Source of the DNA: Chromatiales bacterium
Lineage (GTDB): Bacteria; Pseudomonadota; Gammaproteobacteria; Steroidobacterales; Woeseiaceae
DNA: 41,606 nucleotides
Direction of reading: 5' to 3'
Assembly (NCBI GenBank): GCA_024679535.1
Contig: JAIBDF010000010.1
Coordinates: 1-41,606 of the forward strand
In this document: positions 18,044 to 30,219 of the stretch, piece after piece
Numbering within the stretch: the first letter of the stretch is position 1
How the letters are laid out: every line of letters starts with the position of its first letter
Notes under the pieces: model-generated
Seen by the model: only the letters and a program-made list of their open reading frames with translations
What the model was told of the DNA's origin: nothing
Database searches by the model: none
Position numbers and translations under genes: made by a program

Positions 18044-18075
18044 GTCCTCTGCTCCTTTCTACTGGTTCAGAAAGA

Positions 18076-18384
18076 TTAGCGGCGCCGGCCGTTGACTTTG
18101 TGAGTCCTGACCTTGCCGTCCTTAGTGAGAACCTTGATGTGATGGACCTCGCGGCCACCCTGCACCCGTGTCTCGGCGCTGACAATTCTATCGCCCGGCT
18201 TCAAGCGACTGCGTACAGATGCGGTCGCCTGCGATAGCGACATGCCGTCCTGGGCCGCAAACAGCAGTGGCTGATTCGCGTACTGCACGTGCTGCGCCTT
18301 CAGGTTCTCCTCGAGATCGAAGGCGTTGGCCCGCAGCGGCACGGTAGCCGCCGCAGCCAACAACAGTGTCAGTGCGATTCGCAT
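18076..18384 (-). CDS. PepSY-domain periplasmic protein
   Basis: A small exported protein of 102 residues. ATG 18384 starts a clear signal peptide (MRIALTLLLAAAATVPLRANA); an upstream ATG at 18432 would add 16 residues before it. The mature part holds one PepSY-type unit: MSLSQATASVRSRL, then strand segments ending KVLTKDGKVRTHKVNG with a basic tail. PepSY proteins often precede PhoPQ-like systems and are thought to modulate a periplasmic protease or the sensor; no direct role can be read here. The response regulator begins 32 bp downstream, so the two are likely cotranscribed. Confidence 0.8.
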   Translation of the reverse strand: MRIALTLLLAAAATVPLRANAFDLEENLKAQHVQYANQPLLFAAQDGMSLSQATASVRSRLKPGDRIVSAETRVQGGREVHHIKVLTKDGKVRTHKVNGRRR

Positions 18385-18457
18385 GGCCCAAGTTTGGTAC
18401 GGGCGCAAACTGATTGCAACGAAGCGTGTCACATCGGTTCCCTTGTATTTACCTGTA

Positions 18458-19009
18458 TTACCGGGCCGGACGGATGTCTACGCGTACCTTGATCCGATTG
18501 CCCGGGTCGTACGGCATTTCCGTCATGTATTTCTGGCCATGATAGCGATACAACACACGGTAACCATCGATACGCTCTTCCTGGTGCGAGCGATAGCGCG
18601 TTTCACAACGCTCCACCGGACGGCCATGTTGTTCGACAGCCGTACCGTGGCGGTTACGCGCTGACGTGTTTCCGATCGCAGCACCAATCATCGTCCCGGC
18701 AATGGTCGCCGCGTCGTTGCCGCTGCCGCTGCCGAACTGATGACCCACCACGCCGCCGATGATGGCACCTAACAGGGTGCTGCCAGCATGCTGACCCGCG
18801 TTGGTATCAACCGTGTAGTACTGCATCTCTTCCCAGCACTCCTGAACCGGCGTTTTTACTGTTACGTAATTGACGATCGGTTCGGCCGAAATAACCTTGG
18901 CATAGTCGTATTGGGCACCGCTTTTACGGTAGCCGTTATCTGCCCATGCGTTACTGCCCAACAGCACCGCGGCCAGTGCGAAAGTTGCGAGACGTGTTTT
19001 TGCGTTCAT
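18458..19009 (-). CDS. Glycine-zipper 2TM-domain envelope protein
   Basis: A 183-residue exported protein with signal peptide MNAKTRLATFALAAVLLGSNAWA. The middle (about 78-113) is a glycine zipper: STLLGAIIGGVVGHQFGSG followed by ATIAGTMIGAAIGN, the two-helix membrane-inserting motif of the Rickettsia 17-kDa antigen/SlyB class. It has only two mature cysteines, in QECWEE and ERCETRY, which could form a disulfide. There is no lipobox. In enterobacteria SlyB is a PhoP-regulated outer-membrane stress protein; the location of this gene just upstream of PepSY-phoP-phoQ suggests a similar link (inference). AGGAC precedes the ATG. The 73-bp gap to the next gene shows no terminator. Confidence 0.85.
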   Translation of the reverse strand: MNAKTRLATFALAAVLLGSNAWADNGYRKSGAQYDYAKVISAEPIVNYVTVKTPVQECWEEMQYYTVDTNAGQHAGSTLLGAIIGGVVGHQFGSGSGNDAATIAGTMIGAAIGNTSARNRHGTAVEQHGRPVERCETRYRSHQEERIDGYRVLYRYHGQKYMTEMPYDPGNRIKVRVDIRPAR

Positions 19010-19089
19010 GGTCCTGTCCTTGCTTGCGACTGGCCTGTTGCCAGCCTGGGGACAAGATTAGCCCCGCTGCAATGAACCGAGGCTGAACG

Positions 19090-19869
19090 CTACCCGACGT
19101 CTTTCTTGGCCTTGCGCCAGCGCTGATCAAGCGCCTCCAGGCTCATTTTGCTGATTTGCAGATCCGCAGCCGCAATTTCGGCCTCCATGGCCCGAAAACG
19201 GCGCTCAAACTTGTAATTCGCCCCTGTCAGGGCTTTTTCCGGGTCAATGTCCAGGTGACGCGCCAGATTGACCACCGCAAACAGCACATCACCCAGCTCC
19301 TCTTCCATGTGATCGGCGTCGCGGGTCCCCACGGCGTCTTCCAGTTCCCCCAGTTCCTCGCGAATCTTATCGTTTACGCCTTTGCGTTCCGGCCAGTCAA
19401 AGCCAACGCGTCCCGCCCGCTTGCCCAGTTTTTGCGCCCGCTTGAGAGCTGGCAAAGCCCGGGTAACCCCGGCAAGCGCACTGTCATCAGGGTCTGCGGA
19501 GCGCTCCTGCTCCTTAATTTGCTCCCAGCTGCCGTCAACCTTGCCTGTTGCGCGCTCTTCATCCGAACCAAATACATGCGGGTGGCGGCGCAGCATTTTC
19601 TCCGTGATCCCGTCGGCCACATCGTCAAAATCAAAAAATCCTCGCTCACTGGCCATTTGAGCGTAGAAGACCACCTGGAACAGCAGGTCGCCAAGCTCCG
19701 AACGAAGATCATCGAAATCTTCCCGTGCTATCGCATCCGCCACTTCGTAGGCCTCTTCCAGCGTGTACGGAGCGATCGTCGCAAAGTCCTGCTCCAGGTC
19801 CCAGGGGCAGCCGGTTTTCGGGTCTCGCAGCGCCCGCATTACTTCACGTAATTTCTCTAATTTCGTCAT
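19090..19869 (-). CDS. mazG: Nucleoside triphosphate pyrophosphohydrolase
   Basis: Hydrolyses NTPs and dNTPs to the monophosphates and PPi; a housekeeping and stress-modulating enzyme. The 259-residue protein has the two tandem MazG domains of the E. coli type. The first begins CPWDLEQDFATIAPYTLEEAYE, with metal-binding acidic residues in EEAYEVADAI and the later ELGDLLFQVVF. The second has REELGELEDAV and EEELGDVLFAVVNLARHL. The start ATG is 3 bp after the nudL stop, so it is the last gene of the fumC-nudL-mazG run. Confidence 0.95.
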   Translation of the reverse strand: MTKLEKLREVMRALRDPKTGCPWDLEQDFATIAPYTLEEAYEVADAIAREDFDDLRSELGDLLFQVVFYAQMASERGFFDFDDVADGITEKMLRRHPHVFGSDEERATGKVDGSWEQIKEQERSADPDDSALAGVTRALPALKRAQKLGKRAGRVGFDWPERKGVNDKIREELGELEDAVGTRDADHMEEELGDVLFAVVNLARHLDIDPEKALTGANYKFERRFRAMEAEIAAADLQISKMSLEALDQRWRKAKKDVG

Positions 19870-19872
19870 AAA

Positions 19873-20513
19873 CTACTTATTTAAAAGATATTTTCTAAAT
19901 GCCAGGAGCATGTATGCCGTTGCACCCCAGATACGCTCGCCTTCGTAGTGAAATTCAACCAGCGAGAACGTCTGCCCCTCAAAGTCACGATCCACATAGC
20001 GGTCTTTGCCCTCATCCAGAAGATGCCCGAGCGGCACCTCGAACGCATAATCGACCTCAGTCCGGTCAATCACCAGATCCACCTCACCGCTAACCAGGCC
20101 GACGACCGGCGTGACGGCGAAGCCGGTGATGGTCGGCATGGACCGCAGATAACCGATGACGTCTACATTCCGCGGCTCTATTCCCACTTCTTCGTGCGTC
20201 TCGCGCAAGGCCGCGGCACGCACATCGGTGTCGTCGGCCTCCATGCGCCCGCCGGGGAAACTCACCTGCCCCGCGTGATGCGTCAGGTGCGATGCGCGTT
20301 GCGTGAGCAGGACAGAGAGGCCTTCTGAGCGCTGCATCAGGGGGACCAGGACACCTGCCGGCTTTAACGGCGGATCCAGCTTTTGTTGCATGGCGTGCGG
20401 CCACCGGCTGAGTCCCGGCGGCATGACCACGTCAAGCGGGTCCGCGGGCATGGCGGTTGCTGCAAACCGTGCTCGCAGGTCGTCTGCTGTGAACGATCCG
20501 TGAGCCGGACCTG

Positions 20514-20517
<4 letters not shown>
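19873..20517 (-). CDS. nudL: Nudix hydrolase, CoA pyrophosphatase (NudL-type)
   Basis: Probably cleaves coenzyme A and its derivatives to 4'-phosphopantetheine species and 3',5'-ADP. The 214-residue protein has the UPF0035 signature LLTQRASHLTHHAGQVSFPGG directly before the Nudix box GGRMEADDTDVRAAALRETHEEVGI (residues 89-113), the arrangement that marks CoA-specific members. The start is a TTG overlapping the fumC stop (ATTGA), with GAGGGTGG about 10 bases upstream inside fumC; this keeps the N-terminal helix seen in E. coli NudL. Translation is probably coupled to fumC. mazG follows at once, so two NTP/cofactor hydrolases share a transcript. Confidence 0.9.
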
Positions 20518-23352
<2,835 letters not shown>

Positions 23353-23362
23353 GTATCCGCCG

Positions 23363-24490
23363 GTGTTGAAACTCCCCGGCCGGCTCGGCGCCGAGATGTT
23401 TCTCGATCGTCACTGGCAAAAAGAACCGCTGTTCATGCCCGAGGCGCTGCAACGTCTGCGGCCGTCCGTCACGCGTAACGAACTCGGGTGGCTCGCGACC
23501 TTAGAGGATGTCGAGTCACGGCTGGTATTCACCGAGCGCGACGGCGACCGGGTACGCTACCGCGCTGAAACCGGACCCTTTGAGCCGAACTATCTTGCCG
23601 AACTTCCCAAGCGCGACTGGACCCTGCTCGTGCACGACGTGGAAAAACACCTGCCGGTCATGCGCGCGCTTTTCAAGGCCATACCGTTCATACCGGACTG
23701 GCGTATCGATGACCTGATGGTGAGCTTCGCAGCGCCGGGCGGCGGAGTTGGCCCACATCGCGACAACTATGACGTTTTCCTGTGCCAGGGCATCGGCGTC
23801 CGGGACTGGCGCGTGTCGTCAGATGTTGTTGGCGATGATCCCGACGCAAGTGACGATCTCGCTCTGACGGTGCCCTTCGACGGTTCGACCCACACCGTGC
23901 GCCAAGGCGACGTCCTGTACTTGCCGCCCGGCGTTGCGCATTGGGGCACGGCCGCTCGAGCATGCATTACGTATTCGATCGGCATGCGGGCTCCACAGTT
24001 ATCCGACCTGCTGGCCGGTCTGCCGGATAACGAACGACAAAATCCCTTCTACGTCGATCCCGACCTTCTCGTGGCCGAGTCACGACCGGGGTTCATTTCG
24101 CCAGAATCTGTTGATCGGGCACTGCGACTTGCTAACCGTCCGGAACAGAATCGTGACCGCGTTGCCGAAACGCTTGGGCGGTATGTTACTCAGACGAAGG
24201 AGTGGATCACTCCGGACCGTGCCAGCGCCGACGAGGCAATGGCTGTCGTCACGTCGGTTTCCCAGGGTTCGAAACTGGTCATTCACGGGATGGCGCGGAT
24301 CGCCTGGGACCAACGCAATATTTACGTGAATGGCGCATGCCTGCCTCGCGGTGAAACAAGTTCTGCCTGGCTCGAATCGCTCTGTGCCCAGCGCGGTCTG
24401 GGCGGGCCTGATTCACTACCCGCTGATGCGATCGAAAGCCTCATTGGCCTGCTAAAAATGGGCGCTTTCGACCTACCTGAGAAATTATGA
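23363..24490 (+). CDS. roxA: 50S ribosomal protein L16 arginine hydroxylase (JmjC/cupin)
   Basis: Fe(II)/2-oxoglutarate-dependent oxygenase that hydroxylates an arginine of ribosomal protein L16 (YcfD/RoxA in E. coli). The 375-residue protein has the iron triad His132-x-Asp134 (GPHRDNYDVFL) and distal His193 (GVAHWGT) in a JmjC fold, then the dimerisation and winged-helix parts (about 210-375). The motif spacing agrees with YcfD. It starts with GTG 10 bp after purB. Its stop overlaps an ATG (ATGA, 24487-24490) that opens a 21-codon frame. Confidence 0.94.
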   Translation: MLKLPGRLGAEMFLDRHWQKEPLFMPEALQRLRPSVTRNELGWLATLEDVESRLVFTERDGDRVRYRAETGPFEPNYLAELPKRDWTLLVHDVEKHLPVMRALFKAIPFIPDWRIDDLMVSFAAPGGGVGPHRDNYDVFLCQGIGVRDWRVSSDVVGDDPDASDDLALTVPFDGSTHTVRQGDVLYLPPGVAHWGTAARACITYSIGMRAPQLSDLLAGLPDNERQNPFYVDPDLLVAESRPGFISPESVDRALRLANRPEQNRDRVAETLGRYVTQTKEWITPDRASADEAMAVVTSVSQGSKLVIHGMARIAWDQRNIYVNGACLPRGETSSAWLESLCAQRGLGGPDSLPADAIESLIGLLKMGAFDLPEKL

Positions 24491-24647
24491 CCATATGTGA
24501 AGTCATAGACACACGGGACAATAGGATCAGACCACCTCAAGCGCTCAATTGACGGGGGATGCGAACGATTTTCAACCGGGAATGATCGGCCAAAACGTGA
24601 CGCAGTTGGCACAGTGAAACTAATGCCGTCGGTAATATGATAGGCCT

Positions 24648-25145
24648 ATGGAACAGGCACAACAAAACGGCAAACGCTGGGTAATTTCGACTCGTGAGGA
24701 AATGCGTGAGGCGGCAATGGGGGTCGTGCGCGAGGCAACCCGCAAGGTTTCGATCTTCACGCACGATCTCGAACCGGGTATTTATGACGATCCCGAGTTT
24801 CTCGAAATTATTAAGCGGCTTGTCCTGTCGCAGACCTACGCGCGCATTCGCGTTCTGATCGCGGACCCATCGAGAGCCGTCAAGAACGGGAACAATTTCG
24901 TACATCTGGGCCGTCGTCTCAACACCTATATCGAATTCCGCAATGTGCGCGAAGATTTGCGAACCCATGCCGAAGCGTTTTGTATCGCCGATGAGACAGC
25001 GCTTGTCTATCGCCTGCAAGCGCCGCGCTGGGAAGGCATTGCTGACACTTACGAGCCGGCCGTGGCAAGGCTCTACGGCAAGATGTTCGATGAGATGTGG
25101 GCCGCCAGCGAAGTCGAAATGGAATTTCGCCAACTGGGCATATAA
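24648..25145 (+). CDS. Small conserved-looking protein, possibly DUF7931/PLD-like
   Basis: A 165-residue soluble protein without signal or membrane segment. The segment KVSIFTHDLEPGIYDDPEFLEIIKRLVLS, followed by ARIRVLIADP, looks like half of a phospholipase D-like fold in which the HKD catalytic motif is missing. I believe this matches the DUF7931 group, from memory only. The function is unknown. nudJ starts 23 bp after its stop, so the two are probably cotranscribed. A 157-bp gap separates it from roxA; I see no strong promoter there. Confidence 0.7.
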   Translation: MEQAQQNGKRWVISTREEMREAAMGVVREATRKVSIFTHDLEPGIYDDPEFLEIIKRLVLSQTYARIRVLIADPSRAVKNGNNFVHLGRRLNTYIEFRNVREDLRTHAEAFCIADETALVYRLQAPRWEGIADTYEPAVARLYGKMFDEMWAASEVEMEFRQLGI

Positions 25146-25168
25146 AACTATCTGACTTTAGGACACGG

Positions 25169-25660
25169 ATGTATCCAACGGACCTGACAGTCGCCGCCGT
25201 CGTCGAGCATGAGGGCAAATACCTGCTCGTTGAAGAACACGCCATGGGGTGTCGCGTTTTCACTCAACCCGGTGGTCATATCGAAACCGACGAAACACCT
25301 GAAGAGGCAGTCATTCGCGAAACCCTTGAAGAGACGGGTTGCACGGTCGAATGCCAGGACCTGATCGGCATATACCTCTGGATTCACCCACAAACCCGCC
25401 AGCAGTTTTTGCGTCTCGTGTACGCCGCGCACTTCATCGCCTGCGATGAAACCCTGCGCCTGGACGACGGCATTCTTGAGCGCCGCTGGATGACCCTGCA
25501 GGATCTCGAAGACCGCAAGCCCGTTCTGCGTTCACCGGCTGTGCTGCGTTGCGTGCACGACTACATCGCCGGACACCGCCAGTCGGATGCTCTGCTCACC
25601 GGCATGCTGCCGTTACAACAGAACGTCCACAGAATTCTCGCCACCGCCGATCTCGTCTGA
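25169..25660 (+). CDS. nudJ: Nudix phosphatase NudJ
   Basis: A 163-residue Nudix hydrolase. In E. coli NudJ acts on nucleoside di- and triphosphates and on hydroxymethylpyrimidine diphosphate. The Nudix box is complete: Gly36, Glu42, Arg50-Glu51, Glu54-Glu55 and Gly57 (GGHIETDETPEEAVIRETLEETG). The N-terminal DLTVAAVVEHEGKYLLVEE and the LYLW-like and RSP segments align with E. coli NudJ. ATG 25169 is preferred to an upstream in-frame ATG at 25097, which would overlap the previous gene; AGGA lies 7 bases before it. In E. coli nudJ lies between rluE and mnmA; here mnmA is the next plus-strand gene. Confidence 0.88.
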   Translation: MYPTDLTVAAVVEHEGKYLLVEEHAMGCRVFTQPGGHIETDETPEEAVIRETLEETGCTVECQDLIGIYLWIHPQTRQQFLRLVYAAHFIACDETLRLDDGILERRWMTLQDLEDRKPVLRSPAVLRCVHDYIAGHRQSDALLTGMLPLQQNVHRILATADLV

Positions 25661-25688
25661 CCCAGGTCGCTACCAGCAGGCAACCACC

Positions 25689-25704
25689 GCTCGAGTACTC
25701 GAGC
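25689..25704. repeat. Perfect 16-bp palindrome
   Basis: GCTCGAGTACTCGAGC reads the same on both strands. It lies in the 147-bp gap between the convergent nudJ and the Arg/Asp-rich protein gene. A second perfect palindrome, AGAACGTTCT, is at 25747-25756. Either could be a protein-binding site; neither matches a motif I can name. Confidence 0.6.
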
Positions 25705-25768
25705 CCTGTGGACCACCGGGGCGTTACATCCGATTCTCCAGTTACGAGAACGTTCTTGTCGTTAGGTT

Positions 25769-25795
25769 GCGGGGGTCGGTGCATGCCGCCCCCGC
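25769..25795. other. Strong GC hairpin between convergent genes
   Basis: GCGGGGG (25769-25775) pairs with CCCCCGC (25789-25795). Inside, after one bulged T, CGG pairs with CCG around a TGCATG loop. There is no T-tract on either side. It could slow polymerase or protect the 3' ends of nudJ and the opposing gene. Confidence 0.5.
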
Positions 25796-25807
25796 TGTGG
25801 GTTGCTG

Positions 25808-26248
25808 TCAGTCTCCGCTGCCACCTGCGGGCGGATCGGGAAGATCCACATTCTTCTCTTTGGCGCGCAATTGCATTTTTTCCTGGTGCTGCTTTAAGAA
25901 CTGCGACCGTGCTTTCGGATCAGATTCCGTGAGCCGAAGCTGCTCGCGATACTGATTGCGTTCCTGCGCATTCATCAGTTCGCCGCCATAAATACCCTGA
26001 TTGCCATTCTGAGTGCCATCAGGTGCGTGGATACGATCGCGATCCTGTTGGCGATCCTGTGCAGGGTCATCGACGCGGACTCGATCACGCGCACGATCCC
26101 GATCGAAGTCCCGCTGGCCGCGCTCGACCTGGGCCGGTTGCGGCGGAGAAGCTCGGTCTTGCCCGTGGCGTCCCTGAGCAACAGCGGACGCCGACGTCAA
26201 CGCCAATGCGCTCGCTACGAGAAGGCCAATTGTCATTTGGACTTTCAT
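25808..26248 (-). CDS. Arg/Asp-rich secreted protein of unknown function
   Basis: A 146-residue exported protein with a signal peptide ending near SAVAQ (about residue 25). The middle (about 40-75) is low complexity, made of Arg, Asp and Gln (RDFDRDRARDR, DRQQDRDR). The C-terminal half carries GIYGGELMNAQERNQYREQLR and a Lys/Glu/Arg helix, a pattern I recognise from other small secreted proteobacterial proteins of unknown role. Its ATG is preceded by AGGAGAACC. It stands alone, convergent with nudJ and divergent from mnmA. Confidence 0.78.
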   Translation of the reverse strand: MKVQMTIGLLVASALALTSASAVAQGRHGQDRASPPQPAQVERGQRDFDRDRARDRVRVDDPAQDRQQDRDRIHAPDGTQNGNQGIYGGELMNAQERNQYREQLRLTESDPKARSQFLKQHQEKMQLRAKEKNVDLPDPPAGGSGD

Positions 26249-26303
26249 GGTGGTTCTCCTGTGGAATAGGTCCAGTTAAGAGAACGCTCCCTAACGACTG
26301 GCG

Positions 26304-26332
26304 TTGACGATCCACTGGTCCGTATTTCTACT
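26304..26332 (+). promoter_or_regulatory. Possible sigma-70 promoter for mnmA
   Basis: TTGACG (26304-26309) and TCTACT (26327-26332) are 17 bp apart, matching consensus at 5 and 4 of 6. Transcription would begin near 26339, about 52 bases before the mnmA ATG. Confidence 0.4.
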
Positions 26333-26390
26333 TACATTTTCACCGCATCGGGGGTGACTGCGCGGGCGATGCGCGTAAAATGCGGCCGCT

Positions 26391-27470
26391 ATGACCAAGC
26401 GCGTGATTCTCGGCCTTTCAGGCGGCGTGGATTCGGCGGTAGCCGCCCTGCTCCTGAAAGATGAAGGCCACGACGTCCATGCCCTGCACATGACCAACTG
26501 GGAGGACGACGATGGCTATTGCACAGCGGCCGATGACCTTCAGGACGCACGCCGCGTTTGCGAGCAGCTGAATATTCCATTGCACCATGCCAATTTCGCA
26601 AAGCAGTACCGGGACCAGGTTTTCGAATATTTCCTCGACGAGTATCGTAAGGGGCGCACGCCGAACCCGGACGTGCTGTGTAATCGCGAGATCAAGTTCG
26701 GCGTCTTCAGAGACTATGCCAAACGACTTGGTGGAGATCTCCTGGCCACGGGTCACTATGCACGCAGCGGCCTCGCAGACGGTTATGGTGCCCTGTTCAA
26801 AGGCAGGGACCCGGGCAAGGACCAGAGTTACTTCCTGCACGCCGTGAGTGGCGAAGCTCTGGCGGAGACCGTTTTCCCCCTCGGCGATCTCCTAAAGGGC
26901 GAGGTTCGCCAGATCGCCCGGGACCGGGGTTTGGCGATTCACGACAAAAAGGACTCAACGGGTATCTGTTTTATTGGTGAGCGACCGTTTCGGGAGTTTC
27001 TCGCCACCTATATCCCGGCTAATCCTGGTCCGATGCGGACCCCGGAAGGTGAGCTCATGGGCGAACATCAGGGGCTCATGTATTACACGCTCGGCCAGCG
27101 GCAGGGTCTCATGATCGGCGGTCATCGCGGCTACGGTGAGGAACCCTGGTATGTCGTCGGCAAGGATCTCGATAACAACACATTAATTGTTGCCCAGGGT
27201 GAGCACCCGATGCTGTTCTCTGAGGGACTGACGGCCACACACGCCAGCTGGATCGGCAAGGCGCCGGAAGGACTCGGAACCGGCCTGCGGTGCACGGCCA
27301 AGGTTCGCTACCGGCAGGCAGATCAGGGTTGCACGGTTACCTCCGCTGGAGACGCTAAGCTGGGCGTTGCCTTCGATGAGCCGCAAAAAGCCGTGGCACC
27401 GGGCCAGTTCGTCGTGTTTTATGCCGCCGACCGCTGCCTGGGAGGTGCCGTTATAGACGAATTGGGGTGA
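26391..27470 (+). CDS. mnmA: tRNA-specific 2-thiouridylase
   Basis: Thiolates U34 of tRNA-Glu, -Gln and -Lys using ATP and sulfur relayed by TusE. The 359-residue protein has the ATP-binding P-loop SGGVDS (residues 10-15) and the two catalytic cysteines Cys97 ([13 protein letters not shown]) and Cys193 (STGICFIG). GKDQSYFL and YTLGQRQGL are also family signatures. hflD, which follows mnmA in E. coli, is absent here; acnA comes next, with a promoter-like sequence in the 83-bp gap. Confidence 0.97.
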   Translation: MTKRVILGLSGGVDSAVAALLLKDEGHDVHALHMTNWEDDDGYCTAADDLQDARRVCEQLNIPLHHANFAKQYRDQVFEYFLDEYRKGRTPNPDVLCNREIKFGVFRDYAKRLGGDLLATGHYARSGLADGYGALFKGRDPGKDQSYFLHAVSGEALAETVFPLGDLLKGEVRQIARDRGLAIHDKKDSTGICFIGERPFREFLATYIPANPGPMRTPEGELMGEHQGLMYYTLGQRQGLMIGGHRGYGEEPWYVVGKDLDNNTLIVAQGEHPMLFSEGLTATHASWIGKAPEGLGTGLRCTAKVRYRQADQGCTVTSAGDAKLGVAFDEPQKAVAPGQFVVFYAADRCLGGAVIDELG

Positions 27471-27491
27471 GCGATCGCTTCTGCCATTCGT

Positions 27492-27497
27492 TATAAT
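27492..27497 (+). promoter_or_regulatory. Probable -10 element for acnA
   Basis: A perfect TATAAT lies 56 bases before the acnA ATG, which has GGAGAAC as ribosome site. No recognisable -35 is found at 16-18 bp, so the promoter may need an activator. Confidence 0.5.
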
Positions 27498-27553
27498 GCG
27501 CCCCCCGCGGCCCGCTGGCCGTACAGAAAACCTCAAATTCCGGAGAACACACG

Positions 27554-30217
27554 ATGACGGACAGCTTCGGCGCGCGCTCAGCGCTTGCAGTTGGTGGCAA
27601 GGATTACGAAATCTACCGACTCGACGCAGTCAAGGACGGCCATGTAGACCGCCTTCCCTACTCACTCAAGATTCTGCTTGAAAACCTGCTGCGTCACGAG
27701 GACGGCCGCGACGTAACCCGCGACGACATCCTCGCACTGGCCAACTGGGACCCGACAGCAGCTCCAAGTACTGAAATCTCGTTTACGCCGGCACGCGTCG
27801 TCCTCCAGGACTTCACCGGCGTTCCGGCTGTGGTCGACCTTGCCGCGATGCGCGACGCCGTGGTCAAGCTCGGTGGATCCGCCGAAGACATCAATCCGCT
27901 GTCGCCGGCCGAACTGGTCATCGACCACTCGGTACAGATCGATCACTACGGTGCCGCGAACGCGCTTGATCTCAATACCAAGATTGAATTCCAGCGAAAT
28001 ATGGAACGCTATTCCTTCCTCAAGTGGGGGCAGTCAGCGTTTGATAACTTCCGCGTCGTGCCGCCGAATACCGGCATCGTCCACCAGGTCAATCTCGAGT
28101 ACCTGAGTCGCGTCGTTTTCGGCGTCGAGAAGAACGGCACGCTGTCCGCCTACCCGGACACGGTCGTCGGCACGGATTCGCACACGACCATGATCAATGG
28201 TCTCGGCGTATTGGGCTGGGGCGTGGGGGGCATCGAGGCCGAAGCCGCGATGTTGGGCCAGCCGATCACGATGCTCATTCCGCACGTCATAGGATTCAAG
28301 CTTAGCGGTAAGCTCCGGGAAGGCACGACCGCCACCGATCTCGTCCTAACCTGCACCGAGATGCTGCGTAACAAGGGCGTCGTTGGCAAATTCGTCGAGT
28401 TTTTTGGCGACGGCCTCGGCCAATTGCCGCTGGCAGATCGTGCAACGCTTGGCAACATGGCACCTGAGTTCGGCTCGACCTGCGGTATTTTCCCGATCGA
28501 TGGCGAGACCATTCGCTACCTGAAACTCTCGGGGCGCGATGACTCGCAGTGCGATCTCATCGAAGCCTATGCAAAAGAACAGGGAATGTGGCGCGAGGAT
28601 GGGCAGCCAAATGCCCTGTACACCGATATTCTCGAGCTCGACCTCGACGATGTCGAACCCAGCATTGCCGGTCCGAAACGACCGCAGGACCGCATCGGGC
28701 TGAGCGCCGCCGCATCGTCCTATAAGAAAATCCTGGCCGACACCGTCGCCAGCCGTCAAACAGGCGGCAGCGGCAATGCGAATCTTGACGGCCAGGATGT
28801 CACGATCAACGACGGCTCTATTCTGATTGCGGCCATAACCAGCTGCACGAATACGTCGAATCCGGCCGTCATGATCGCGGCGGGCCTGGTCGCGCGCAAC
28901 GCAGCGGCGAAAGGTCTGAAAGCCAAACCCTGGGTCAAGACGAGCCTGGCACCGGGATCGCGCGTCGTTTCCGACTACCTGGAAAAAGCCGAGCTCATCG
29001 ATGATCTGGAGAAGATCGGCTTCTACACGGTCGGCTACGGCTGCACGACCTGCATTGGCAACTCTGGTCCATTGAAGCCCGAGATCGCGGACGCGGTAAC
29101 AAGCGGCAACGTTGTTGGTACCAGTGTCTTGTCCGGCAACCGCAATTTCGAGGGTCGCATTCACGCGCTTGTGCAACACAACTTCCTCGCATCGCCACCG
29201 CTGGTCGTTGCATACGCGATCGCCGGTAACATGAATGTCGATCTTTACAACGATCCGCTGGGTCAGGACCAGGACGGTAACGACGTCTTCATGAAGGACA
29301 TCTGGCCATCACAGCAGGAAATTCACGACGTGGTCGCCGCCAGCATTAACTCCGAAATGTTCCTGTCGAGCTATGGCAAAGTGTTCGAGGGCGACTCGAA
29401 CTGGCAACGGGTGGCTTCGCCAACGGGCGATATCTATACCTGGGACGCCGATTCGACCTATGTCAAGAACCCGCCCTACTTCGACGGCATGTCGAAAGAC
29501 ACCACGCCCGTCCGTAACATCGAAGGGGCTAAAGTACTTGCACTGCTGGGCGATTCAGTCACGACCGACCACATCTCTCCGGCGGGCGCGATTTCCAAGG
29601 ACAGCCCGGCGGCCGCCTACCTCGAGGCTCACGGCGTCAAACCATCGGACTTTAACTCCTACGGTTCACGCCGCGGCAATCATGAAGTCATGATGCGCGG
29701 CACGTTCGCCAACATTCGTCTGCGTAATCAGCTCGCCCCGGGTACCGAGGGAGGCTGGACGTGTTATCAGCCAAGTGGCGAACAGATGTCGATCTTTGAC
29801 GCGTCCGTGAAGTATCGCGAAGAAGGCACACCGCTGGTCGTTATCGCGGGCAGCGAATACGGCACAGGCTCATCGCGCGACTGGGCCGCCAAGGGGACGG
29901 TATTGCTTGGCGTCAAAGCGGTTATCACCAAAAGCTTTGAGCGCATTCACCGGTCGAACCTGATCGGCATGGGTGTACTGCCCCTGCAGTTCCTCGAAGG
30001 CCAGGACGCACAATCGCTTGAGCTTACGGGAACCGAGACGTTTGATATCCAGGGTCAGACCGATCCAAATGCCAAGACCGTCACGGTCACGGCGACGACG
30101 GTTGGCGGTCATACGACCACCTTTGAGGCCCTGGTGCGTATCGATACGCCAAAAGAACGTGACTACTACGAGAACGGCGGCATCCTGCACTACGTGCTGC
30201 GACAACTCGCCGCGTAA
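27554..30217 (+). CDS. acnA: Aconitate hydratase A
   Basis: Iron-sulfur enzyme interconverting citrate and isocitrate. The 887-residue sequence is of the AcnA/IRP type. The cluster ligands are Cys431 (TSCTNTSNP), Cys497 and Cys500 ([10 protein letters not shown]), offset by 4 from E. coli AcnA. The swivel domain carries [16 protein letters not shown] and [17 protein letters not shown]. The start has a good ribosome site. The sirtuin gene begins 2 bases after the stop, so the two are very likely cotranslated. Confidence 0.97.
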   Translation: MTDSFGARSALAVGGKDYEIYRLDAVKDGHVDRLPYSLKILLENLLRHEDGRDVTRDDILALANWDPTAAPSTEISFTPARVVLQDFTGVPAVVDLAAMRDAVVKLGGSAEDINPLSPAELVIDHSVQIDHYGAANALDLNTKIEFQRNMERYSFLKWGQSAFDNFRVVPPNTGIVHQVNLEYLSRVVFGVEKNGTLSAYPDTVVGTDSHTTMINGLGVLGWGVGGIEAEAAMLGQPITMLIPHVIGFKLSGKLREGTTATDLVLTCTEMLRNKGVVGKFVEFFGDGLGQLPLADRATLGNMAPEFGSTCGIFPIDGETIRYLKLSGRDDSQCDLIEAYAKEQGMWREDGQPNALYTDILELDLDDVEPSIAGPKRPQDRIGLSAAASSYKKILADTVASRQTGGSGNANLDGQDVTINDGSILIAAITSCTNTSNPAVMIAAGLVARNAAAKGLKAKPWVKTSLAPGSRVVSDYLEKAELIDDLEKIGFYTVGYGCTTCIGNSGPLKPEIADAVTSGNVVGTSVLSGNRNFEGRIHALVQHNFLASPPLVVAYAIAGNMNVDLYNDPLGQDQDGNDVFMKDIWPSQQEIHDVVAASINSEMFLSSYGKVFEGDSNWQRVASPTGDIYTWDADSTYVKNPPYFDGMSKDTTPVRNIEGAKVLALLGDSVTTDHISPAGAISKDSPAAAYLEAHGVKPSDFNSYGSRRGNHEVMMRGTFANIRLRNQLAPGTEGGWTCYQPSGEQMSIFDASVKYREEGTPLVVIAGSEYGTGSSRDWAAKGTVLLGVKAVITKSFERIHRSNLIGMGVLPLQFLEGQDAQSLELTGTETFDIQGQTDPNAKTVTVTATTVGGHTTTFEALVRIDTPKERDYYENGGILHYVLRQLAA

Positions 30218-30219
30218 GC

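Noticed and set aside
19010-19089. Search for a PhoP box (two GGTTTA-like repeats) before the glycine-zipper gene.
   Set aside because: Only one partial match (GGTTCA) and no properly spaced second copy.
28346-29179. 277-codon minus-strand open frame antisense to acnA.
   Set aside because: Overlaps a certain aconitase gene, including its cluster ligands; no domain recognised.
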